The position numbers and the translations under genes are program-made. The notes under the pieces were generated by a model. It saw nothing but the letters and a program-made list of their open reading frames with translations. It had not been told where the DNA came from and searched no databases. A DNA stretch of 6,285 nucleotides from Verrucomicrobiota bacterium (GTDB lineage: Bacteria > Verrucomicrobiota > Verrucomicrobiia > Chthoniobacterales > UBA10450), in NCBI GenBank assembly GCA_003218815.1, contig QHON01000194.1, positions 1 to 6,285 of the forward strand, written 5' to 3'. Shown here piece by piece: positions 1-5,506 of this stretch (position 1 is its first letter; each line of letters begins with the position of its first letter).

Positions 1-838
1 AAAGCTAAAGCTTTTTGATCTGGAACGGGCCGCAAAGTTGAGCGGCAGCGGTTTTATCTGCTTCACGGACGCAGGCGCGAGGCTGGAACGTGCGTTGATC
101 AATTTCATGATCGAGTTGCACGTACGCGAGCATGGTTACATCGAGATCAGTCCACCATTCTTAGTGCGACGCGATTGCATGATTGGCACATCGCAGCTGC
201 CGAAATTCGAGGCTGACATGTACGGGCTGGAAGGGAATCAACTTTTCCTTACACCGACCGCCGAAGTACCACTCACGAATCTTTATCGCGATGAAATTTT
301 GAACATCGTCGATCTTCCGAAGAAATTTGTTGCCTATACTCCGTGTTTTCGGCGTGAGGCTGGCGCCGCAGGGCGCGAGACTCGGGGGATCATCCGGGTG
401 CATCAGTTCGACAAAGTCGAGCTGGTTAAAATCACGACACCAGAAAAATCGTATGACGAATTGGAATCGCTTACGGCTGATGCTGAGCGTGCCTTGCAGT
501 TGCTGGGTTTGCATTATCGCGTCGTTGAGCTGTGCACCGGCGATTTGGGTTTCGGGTCAGCCAAGACTTACGACCTCGAAGTGTGGTCGCCAGGCCAGAA
601 CGCATATCTCGAAGTTTCGAGTTGCTCGAATTTTGGGGACTTCCAAGCCCGCCGGATGCACCTTCGATATAAAGACGCTCAAGGGAAAAACCGGTTTTGC
701 CACACGTTAAACGGCTCGGGATTGGCGTTGCCAAGATTGTTCGCGGCGTTTATCGAGAATAGGCAGGAGCGCGACGGATCAATCCGGATTCCCGAAAAAT
801 TACAGCCATTTTTCGCCGGAACAGAGATTCGTTCGTAG
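1..838 (+). CDS. serS: Seryl-tRNA synthetase, C-terminal catalytic part (5' end outside window)
   Basis: Cytosolic class II aminoacyl-tRNA synthetase that charges tRNA-Ser with serine through seryl-adenylate. The frame is open from base 2, giving 278 visible residues of a family usually about 420-430 long. The N-terminal tRNA-binding coiled coil and the true start are therefore upstream; the TTG at 38 is internal. Counting from base 2, the catalytic domain shows motif 1 (GYIEISPPFLV, about 45-55), the serine-pocket PTAEVPLT (85-92), motif 2 beginning TPCFRREAGAAGRETRG (about 113-129) with the class II ATP-binding arginine, the CTGDLGFGSAKTYDLEVW region (178-195), SSCSNFGDFQARRM (206-219) and motif 3 NGSGLALPRLFAAFIENRQ (237-255). 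All landmarks are intact and the stop is TAG at 836-838. The gene converges on the DUF72 gene with a 48-base gap. Identification is very secure; only the 5' extent is unknown. Confidence 0.97.
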   Translation, partial: KLKLFDLERAAKLSGSGFICFTDAGARLERALINFMIELHVREHGYIEISPPFLVRRDCMIGTSQLPKFEADMYGLEGNQLFLTPTAEVPLTNLYRDEILNIVDLPKKFVAYTPCFRREAGAAGRETRGIIRVHQFDKVELVKITTPEKSYDELESLTADAERALQLLGLHYRVVELCTGDLGFGSAKTYDLEVWSPGQNAYLEVSSCSNFGDFQARRMHLRYKDAQGKNRFCHTLNGSGLALPRLFAAFIENRQERDGSIRIPEKLQPFFAGTEIRS

Positions 839-842
839 CGAG

Positions 843-855
843 GGCGCGGTGCGCC
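843..855. other. Short GC hairpin between convergent serS and DUF72 genes
   Basis: GGCGC-GGT-GCGCC forms a perfect 5-bp stem with a 3-base loop in the 48-base gap between the two convergent stop codons. It could help end transcription from either side. It has no T-tract on either strand, so it is not a canonical intrinsic terminator and may be chance in GC-rich DNA. Confidence 0.25.
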
Positions 856-886
856 GTCGTAGATCGACCAGAGCCGAGGGCGGCGG

Positions 887-1762
887 CTATAGCAGATCAA
901 GCTGCGATCGCTCCTGCTCGGATAAAATTCTCTCGGTTTCTGAAGGCAGTAGCAGTCCGTAACCGAGACGCTGCGCCAGTCGCTGCGCCGTTTCCGGGGC
1001 GAAACCCTCGAAATGATTGCTCACGAAAGTCCAGACGCTGCGCACTTCGGCGAGATGGCGCTCGATCTTGAGCGACCAGCTTTCGAGGGCGGCTTCTCGT
1101 TTCCATAGTAGCTTTTCGTAATGATGCATTTGCCCTCCATCGACGTCGTATTTCGTTGCATAATCCCCGAGCAGACGCAGGTAGAGAAGGTCGGTGGTGC
1201 GCGGAAGGAATTCGAATGGCGCAAGGTTGCGTTCGTTGAGCGGGCTGGTATCGGCCCAGACCCAGCAGACACGATATTTTTCCAAAAGACGGATGATCTG
1301 CGGTCGATGCCACCCGGCATGCCGAAATTCAATAGCGAAACGAAAACCCCGCGGCAACTCTTCGAGAAATTTACGAAGTGCCCGCTTTCCGTCCCTTGGC
1401 CCAAACGACGGCGGAAGCTGGATCAAGATAACCTGGAGCTTTGGCGCGAGTGGCTCGATCGCGCGAAGGAACGAATTTAATTCGGCGCCGCATTCGCGCA
1501 GCCGGCGCGTATGCGTGATCTCGCGGGGGAGTTTACAGGCGAAACGAAAACCGGCGGGGGTCATCTCGACCCAGCGGCGAACAGTGTTTTCCGCAGGAGC
1601 GCCATAAAAGGTCGAATCCACTTCCACCGCCGGAAAGTAGCGCGCATAGAATTCGAGCCACTGAGAGTCCGGCAAATCCACCGGATAGAAAGCGCCACGC
1701 CAGTCTTCAAAACTCCAAGCGCAGGCACCGATGCGTATTTTTTGCTGATCGGTTAGATTCAA
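887..1762 (-). CDS. DUF72 domain-containing protein (YecE family)
   Basis: Full-length DUF72 (YecE-like) protein of 291 residues. The family adopts a TIM-barrel fold; its biochemical role is not settled, so none is assigned. Family blocks appear in order: IGACAWSFEDWRGAFYP (11-27), YFPAVEVDSTFYGAP (42-56), FACKLPREITHTRRL (74-88), QLPPSFGPRDG (115-125), RFAIEFRHAGW (141-151), YLRLLGD (194-200) and VSNHFEGFAPETAQRL (247-262). These are the usual conserved segments, with the Glu/Arg/His residues expected at the barrel mouth. No signal peptide or membrane segment is seen, so it is probably cytosolic. The only plausible start is TTG at 1760-1762, nine codons before the first conserved block; a stop lies three codons upstream (1769-1771) and no ATG occurs until residue 67. 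No Shine-Dalgarno site is visible. It is transcribed alone, converging on serS and diverging from bamD. Confidence 0.93.
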   Translation of the reverse strand: MNLTDQQKIRIGACAWSFEDWRGAFYPVDLPDSQWLEFYARYFPAVEVDSTFYGAPAENTVRRWVEMTPAGFRFACKLPREITHTRRLRECGAELNSFLRAIEPLAPKLQVILIQLPPSFGPRDGKRALRKFLEELPRGFRFAIEFRHAGWHRPQIIRLLEKYRVCWVWADTSPLNERNLAPFEFLPRTTDLLYLRLLGDYATKYDVDGGQMHHYEKLLWKREAALESWSLKIERHLAEVRSVWTFVSNHFEGFAPETAQRLAQRLGYGLLLPSETERILSEQERSQLDLL

Positions 1763-1904
1763 ATGAAATCAGAAGATTAATCGATTTTGCGTTCTCGGAA
1801 AGATGTCGATCTGAAGAGATGCCGATGAATTTTGCTTTGAGGCGTTGGAAAGAGCGGCCGCTTAACTTGACGGAATCGATAACTTAATTACCCTGCCAGA
1901 CCCC

Positions 1905-3170
1905 ATGTATTTCCGAATTCGAACCCTTGTTGTTTTTATCGTCACCGTTCTTGCCTTGCCTACCATCGGCATGGCTTCCGTGATCTTTCAACCAGGTAAA
2001 AAGGCCAAGTACGTCGTGCCTGGCGAGGAGGAGATAAGTGGTAATGCAGCGGAGCTATTTCAGATTGGACAGACCGCGGAAAAAGAAGGCAACACGAAAC
2101 GTGCGATCAAAGCTTACAAGAGCCTCGTCAAACGCCATCCTAGAGATACCCTCGCGGCTGGCGCGCTCTTTCGCGCTGCGGAGCTACAAGAGCAAAGTCA
2201 CGATTATCTCCGAGCGGCAGAATCGTTTCGCCAATTGGTGGAAAAATACCCTGGCAGTCCGCACTTCGATGAAGCAATCGAGGGTCAGTTTCGCATCGGG
2301 GAAGTCTATTTAGCGGGCAAAAAGTTGAGGGTCCTCGGCATCCCGGTTGCGTCCTCGCTCGAGCGCGCCGTGGCCATTTTCGCGTCTGTCGTTCGGACAG
2401 CTCCCTACGGAAAGTACACAGCGCGCGCGCAATTTGATATTGGCCTCGTCCGCGAGAAGCAGGGTGCGAATGATGCGGCCATTGAAGCGTACCAGGCTGT
2501 GGTGGACAAGTTCCCGAACGAACCAATCGCAGTGGATGCCCAATACCAGATCGGTTACATCTGGTTCCACGCCTCGAAAACGGGAACAAAAGACATTGCA
2601 GCCGCTAGCAAGGCCAAAACTGCATTCCAAGATTTCCTTTTTCATTATCCTAACAGCGAGAAAGCAGCACAAGCGCGCGCTGACCTCGGCCTGCTTGAGC
2701 AAAAGCAAACATCCAGTTCCTTCGAAGTAGCGAAATTTTACGACAAACAGAAATATTATCGCGCCGCGGTCATCTACTACAACGAGGTGATTCGTCAGCA
2801 GCCAGGATCAACTGAAAGCGATCGAGCTAAGAAACGGATCGATGAGTTGCGCACAAAGGTCGGCGAAGCGGCGCTTCAGCCTGCGTTTACCACAGGGGAA
2901 GCGGGGAAGAAAAAAGGGGGCGGAGGCGCGCGTGAAGAACGGACGGCCAAAAGCGGAACGGGGGCGAAGCCAGGCCCGGCAAATAACCAAGCACCATTGC
3001 CCGCGCCGGAGACAGATGTTTCGCTACCGCCGCCGGCTTCACTTGCACCGGACACCACCACTGCGCCTGAACCGTTGCCGACCGCACCGAGCACGAGCAC
3101 AAGCTCCGGTGCCTATCCCGCTCCCGGAGCAGCGGCTTCTCCCGAAGCGTCCGGGTCACCGGCGCCGTGA
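1905..3170 (+). CDS. bamD: BamD-like outer-membrane assembly TPR protein with Pro-rich tail
   Basis: Periplasmic TPR protein resembling BamD (YfiO), the essential partner of BamA in folding beta-barrel proteins into the outer membrane. The product is 421 residues against about 245 in E. coli. Residues 1-24 form a signal peptide (basic start, hydrophobic 8-20, cleavage probably after GMA). About six TPR units follow between 48 and 300. The last segment, FLFHYPNSEKAAQARADL (244-261) followed by VAKFYDKQKYYRAAVIYYNE (275-294), is the most BamD-like. A basic Gly/Lys patch (335-346) leads into a Pro/Ala/Ser/Thr-rich tail to the end. There is no lipobox and no cysteine anywhere, unlike classical lipidated BamD. 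The start is ATG at 1905 without a clear Shine-Dalgarno site. The stop overlaps the lptE start (GTGA). A general CpoB/YbgF-type periplasmic TPR protein is the main alternative. Confidence 0.85.
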   Translation: MYFRIRTLVVFIVTVLALPTIGMASVIFQPGKKAKYVVPGEEEISGNAAELFQIGQTAEKEGNTKRAIKAYKSLVKRHPRDTLAAGALFRAAELQEQSHDYLRAAESFRQLVEKYPGSPHFDEAIEGQFRIGEVYLAGKKLRVLGIPVASSLERAVAIFASVVRTAPYGKYTARAQFDIGLVREKQGANDAAIEAYQAVVDKFPNEPIAVDAQYQIGYIWFHASKTGTKDIAAASKAKTAFQDFLFHYPNSEKAAQARADLGLLEQKQTSSSFEVAKFYDKQKYYRAAVIYYNEVIRQQPGSTESDRAKKRIDELRTKVGEAALQPAFTTGEAGKKKGGGGAREERTAKSGTGAKPGPANNQAPLPAPETDVSLPPPASLAPDTTTAPEPLPTAPSTSTSSGAYPAPGAAASPEASGSPAP

Positions 3171-3673
3171 AAGTTATATTTACGGCAGCACTCGCCTGCT
3201 TCAGTTTAACTGGCTGCCTTGGCTATCACATCGGACCGGTGAAGCCATACTACCTCCGCGACGTTCACACAATCGCGGTTCCGACCTTCAAAAACCACAC
3301 ACTCCTCCCTCACATTGAAGTGTTGGTTACGGATACAGTGATCAAGCAGTTGCAACAAGATGGAACCTTTCAGATTGCGAAGGGTGAAGATGCGGACGCT
3401 ACGTTGAGGGCTGAAATTATCCGCATCAATCGGCTCCCAGCGCGTTCGGTGCGCGGGAATGTGCTCCGTACGGTTGAATTCAACCTGGCTATGAGTGTGA
3501 GGTATACCGTCATCGGACGGGATGGAACGCAGCTTGTGGGTTCGGCTGAGGCCACTGGAGCCACCACCTTTTTCGTTAGCGCGGATCCAGCCACAGATGA
3601 ACGGCAAGCGCTGCCACTCGCCACCGAAAATCTTGCGACGCGATTAGTGGCCCAACTGAGCGAGGGTTGGTGA
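3167..3673 (+). CDS. lptE: LptE-like LPS-assembly lipoprotein
   Basis: Probable outer-membrane lipoprotein of the LptE family, which plugs the LptD barrel and helps insert lipopolysaccharide into the outer leaflet. It has 168 residues, close to the family norm. The N-terminus carries a short hydrophobic segment and a lipobox LTGC with Cys17 as the lipidation site. Leu18 at +2 does not match the inner-membrane retention signal, so outer-membrane sorting is expected. The mature protein opens with the typical GYHIGP, then TIAVPTFKNHT (35-45) and a helix EVLVTDTVIKQLQQDGTFQI (51-70), the usual LptE order. The start is GTG at 3167, overlapping the bamD stop by four bases, which implies translational coupling; the lipobox position supports it. 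Gene choice rests on fold-like sequence pattern and context, because LptE proteins diverge strongly. An unassigned lipoprotein is the alternative. Confidence 0.82.
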   Translation: MKVIFTAALACFSLTGCLGYHIGPVKPYYLRDVHTIAVPTFKNHTLLPHIEVLVTDTVIKQLQQDGTFQIAKGEDADATLRAEIIRINRLPARSVRGNVLRTVEFNLAMSVRYTVIGRDGTQLVGSAEATGATTFFVSADPATDERQALPLATENLATRLVAQLSEGW

Positions 3674-3679
3674 TGCTTG

Positions 3680-4555
3680 ATGAAGGGCGAAGAACAGCTT
3701 TGGTCGATCCTCAATGACAAACTTGATACCCTCCGAGCCAGCAACCGCCTGCCTGAAGCAATTCGCGTTGCTGAAACCGCTCTCGAGGTTGCCAAGCGTG
3801 CCTTTCCTAGTGCGGGGAGCCCGTTAGCCACGAGCTTCGAAAAATTAGGACAGCTTCTTGATCAAAAGGGCGATCGCGTGTCGGCCAGAGAATATCTGGT
3901 CAAAGCCCATGCGATCCTGGAAAAAGTAAAAACACCGGATCAGCGTGCTATCTACCGCTCCGCCCGCCGGCTTGCATTCTTATGCGATAATCTTGGTCAA
4001 TCTGAGGAGGCGATCAGTTTCTACGAGAAAGCGATCGCAGCTGGCATCCAGCTCGAAGAACTTGCTTACTCGGATCTCGGCACAATGTTAAACAACGTTG
4101 CGCTGATTTTCCGCAAGTCAGGACGCCAAAAAGCGGCAGAGCCATACTATTTGCATGCTCTGCAAATTTACGAGAAGCAGCTCGGACCGGACCATGTTGA
4201 TGTAGCTTCTGTGTTGAATAATCTGGCCGTGTTTTACACAAATGAGCGTCGTTACACCGAGGCGGAGAAAATGCATCTGCGCGCATTACGTATTCGCGAG
4301 AAGGCGTACCCGCCCACCCATCCAGATATCGCGCAATCTAAATGCAATCTTGCCGTAGTCTATCATTCGCGCGGCGATTACGCGAAGGCGGCTGAGCTTT
4401 ATCGCGCTTCGCTCAAGAGTTGGGAAGCGAGCGAGAAACCCTCCAAAGATTACGAGATTGTCGCCTCGAATTACGCCGATCTTTTGCGCTCTCTTGGTCA
4501 CGCACGCAAAGCACATCAAGTGGAAGTTCGTGCACGCAAGAGACGCTTGGGTTAA
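3680..4555 (+). CDS. Kinesin-light-chain-type tetratricopeptide repeat protein
   Basis: Soluble TPR protein of 291 residues, probably a protein-protein interaction scaffold; partner and function are unknown. No signal peptide or membrane segment is present, so it should be cytosolic, unlike the two preceding products. Helical TPR-like pairs start near residue 5. The clearest units are 42-residue kinesin-light-chain repeats: LNNVALIFRKSGRQKAAEPY (137-156), LNNLAVFYTNERRYTEAEKM (179-198) and KCNLAVVYHSRGDYAKAAEL (221-240). A weaker one follows at SNYADLLRSLGHARKAHQVE (263-282). The linkers YEKQLGPDHVDVA and REKAYPPTHPDIA carry the characteristic GP/PxHPD turn. I chose ATG at 3680; a TTG one codon earlier (3677) is possible. 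GAGGG lies at 3662-3666, too far upstream for a good ribosome site. It starts 6 bases after the lptE stop, so it is almost surely co-transcribed with bamD and lptE. Confidence 0.85.
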   Translation: MKGEEQLWSILNDKLDTLRASNRLPEAIRVAETALEVAKRAFPSAGSPLATSFEKLGQLLDQKGDRVSAREYLVKAHAILEKVKTPDQRAIYRSARRLAFLCDNLGQSEEAISFYEKAIAAGIQLEELAYSDLGTMLNNVALIFRKSGRQKAAEPYYLHALQIYEKQLGPDHVDVASVLNNLAVFYTNERRYTEAEKMHLRALRIREKAYPPTHPDIAQSKCNLAVVYHSRGDYAKAAELYRASLKSWEASEKPSKDYEIVASNYADLLRSLGHARKAHQVEVRARKRRLG

Positions 4556-4586
4556 TTTAACCAACGATCGATCGCTTGATCCCTAA

Positions 4587-4616
4587 GCAAGGTTGACCTC
4601 TTTGGTTTGACCTTGC
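4587..4616 (+). terminator. Imperfect hairpin after the bamD-lptE-TPR operon
   Basis: GCAAGGT and ACCTTGC form a perfect 7-bp stem. It extends inward by two G-U pairs, an A-T and, after one mismatch, a C-G, leaving a 6-base loop. It sits 32 bases after the last stop of the operon and 43 bases before the tRNA, where a terminator would be expected. No T-tract follows, so intrinsic termination is doubtful; it could be an RNA 3'-end stabiliser instead. Confidence 0.4.
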
Positions 4617-4659
4617 GGCCTGCTGGGGCATGCGCATTGTTGGGGCGCCGCTGTCTTTA

Positions 4660-4741
4660 GCTCGCGTGGCGGAATCGGCAGACGCGTACGGCTCAGGACC
4701 GTATGGGGCAACCCGTGGAGGTTCGAGTCCTCTCGCGAGCA
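4660..4741 (+). tRNA. tRNA-Leu (anticodon CAG)
   Basis: A complete class II (long variable arm) tRNA folds here. The acceptor stem is GCTCGCG (4660-4666) with CGCGAGC (4734-4740). The D arm is GCG (4669-4671) with CGC (4683-4685), with GG in the loop. The anticodon stem is TACGG (4687-4691) with CCGTA (4699-4703), enclosing the loop CTCAGGA with anticodon CAG at 4694-4696. The variable arm GGG-GCAA-CCC spans 4705-4714. The T arm is GGAGG (4717-4721) with CCTCT (4729-4733) around TTCGAGT. Discriminator base 4741 is A, as expected for leucine. It reads CUG codons. The 3' CCA is not encoded and must be added by the CCA-adding enzyme. No promoter or terminator stands out nearby. Confidence 0.97.
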
Positions 4742-4803
4742 GCTTGGTTGACCTCTCCTACAAAGTTTGATTGATACCTATCAACTCGTATCGAGATCGC
4801 TGT

Positions 4804-5012
4804 CTACGTCACAGCGCGCCACGAACCGGGATGCGGCGGGCTATCGATAAGGATCATACGCTCAATCCGCTCTGATTGATCTGGCGAGCGCAGCCGTTAC
4901 CTCGCGCCCTTGGAATGGCCGATGACCGTGACCCGTCGACGCTGAGCTTGTCCAAAATCGCCGACATCAAAAACGCAGCCTGCCGCTCGGTCGATAGCCG
5001 GATCGGAGCTGA
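4804..5012 (-). pseudogene. Alpha/beta-hydrolase fragment broken by frameshifts
   Basis: Remnant of an alpha/beta-hydrolase of the small-molecule esterase/epoxide-hydrolase type, read on the minus strand in several frames. One frame (about 5009-4932) gives LSTERQAAFLMSAILDKLSVD. A second (about 4934-4903) gives RVTVIGHSKG, where GHSKG (4906-4920) is the G-x-S-x-G nucleophile elbow. A third (about 4906-4874) gives REVTAALARSI. The second frame returns with RIERMILIDSPPHPGSW and ends at TAG (4804-4806). Restoring one C near 4932 and one G near 4904 would join the first three blocks into a continuous hydrolase core, VDRVTVIGHSKGGEVTAALA. A further net shift is needed before the last block. The protein lacks its N-terminal sheet with the oxyanion region and its C-terminal catalytic Asp/His part, so it cannot be functional as written. 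It lies between tRNA-Leu and the small basic gene. Sequencing indels could explain the shifts but not the missing ends. Confidence 0.72.
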
Positions 5013-5017
5013 CTAAC

Positions 5018-5338
5018 TTATTTTTTCCCGGTCGCTTTTCTTCTTGCTGCCCAGCGAGCTTTCATCAATTGGGAAAGCCTCCTTCGCCCGGCAGGCGTGA
5101 TTCCACCTTTTTTCTTGGGTGCGGTTGTTGTTTTCCTACCGGCCTTTTGCTTTGCCCAGCGAGCTCTCGCGGCTGCCGCAAGTTTGGCTCGAGTCGCGGC
5201 CGACATCCGGCGGCGACCTCCACGGGTTGCAGCGCCGGGAGCGGAAGTCCCGAGGATTGAGGAAAGACGGTTTTCCAAGGCATCGATTTGTCGGCGAATC
5301 GAAATGGCTTCTTGTAAAGCTCTAGCAGATGTATCCAT
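5018..5338 (-). CDS. Small basic protein with N-terminal helix and two ARWA repeats
   Basis: Hypothetical protein of 106 residues, very rich in Ala, Arg and Lys and strongly basic. Residues 5-29 (ALQEAISIRRQIDALENRLS and following) look like an amphipathic or coiled-coil helix. After a Gly/Arg linker (35-44) come two related units at an offset of 35 residues: SAATRAKLAAAARARWAKQK (46-65) and TPAGRRRLSQLMKARWAARR (81-100). Seven of 21 aligned positions are identical, including A-R-W-A. A Lys/Thr-rich spacer (64-78) separates them and the tail is basic (ATGKK). From memory, proteins with this layout (helix, then S/T-x-x-x-R...W-A-x-R-R motifs) recur in Acidobacteria and Verrucomicrobia; I know no assigned function. 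Composition suggests nucleic-acid or nucleoid binding, which is inference only. The start is ATG at 5336-5338 with no clear Shine-Dalgarno site. It is divergent from ubiE. Confidence 0.75.
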   Translation of the reverse strand: MDTSARALQEAISIRRQIDALENRLSSILGTSAPGAATRGGRRRMSAATRAKLAAAARARWAKQKAGRKTTTAPKKKGGITPAGRRRLSQLMKARWAARRKATGKK

Positions 5339-5364
5339 GGGTGGTCACATAGCCGGAGTTAGCT

Positions 5365-5373
5365 GATATAGCA
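5365..5373 (-). promoter_or_regulatory. Possible extended -10 promoter for the small basic protein
   Basis: On the minus strand the sequence reads TGCTATATC, an extended -10 pattern (TGn before a TATAAT-like hexamer with 4 of 6 matches). It lies in an AT-rich stretch (about 5365-5400) in otherwise GC-rich DNA. Its distance to the ATG at 5338 would give a short leader of about 20 bases. No good -35 box is at the right spacing. Confidence 0.3.
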
Positions 5374-5506
5374 ATCATCTTTTATTACAAAATTAGAATT
5401 CGATCCGCGCAATCCGAGGCAGTTGAAGGTTAGAGCTAGAACCCCAAGCCGTCGGCAAACCCGCTACATGGATAGGCAAACGTAACGGATTGCGAGTCAG
5501 GGTCGA

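Noticed and set aside
1867..1894. TTGACG resembling a -35 box upstream of bamD
   Set aside because: At 16-18 bases downstream the best -10 is TACCCT, with only three matches, and it would put the start point almost on the ATG. I do not call a promoter.
2876..3159. Antisense open frames across the bamD tail
   Set aside because: They mirror the Pro/Ala-rich, GC-rich codons of the real gene and show no family motif.
4593..4640. Two TTGACC hexamers that might be -35 boxes for tRNA-Leu
   Set aside because: Neither has a TATAAT-like hexamer at suitable spacing, and both lie within the hairpin arms.
4771..4795. Small hairpins TTGAT-ACCT-ATCAA and CTCG-TAT-CGAG after the tRNA
   Set aside because: The stems are 4-5 bp, weak and without a T-tract, so they are not convincing as a tRNA terminator.
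5097..5366. Plus-strand open frame whose start resembles a signal peptide (MIPPFFLGAVVVFLPAF...)
   Set aside because: It is antisense to the ARWA-repeat protein. Its hydrophobic start is the complement of Lys/Pro/Ala codons, and the minus frame has a clean ATG, an internal protein repeat and a helix plus basic tail layout.
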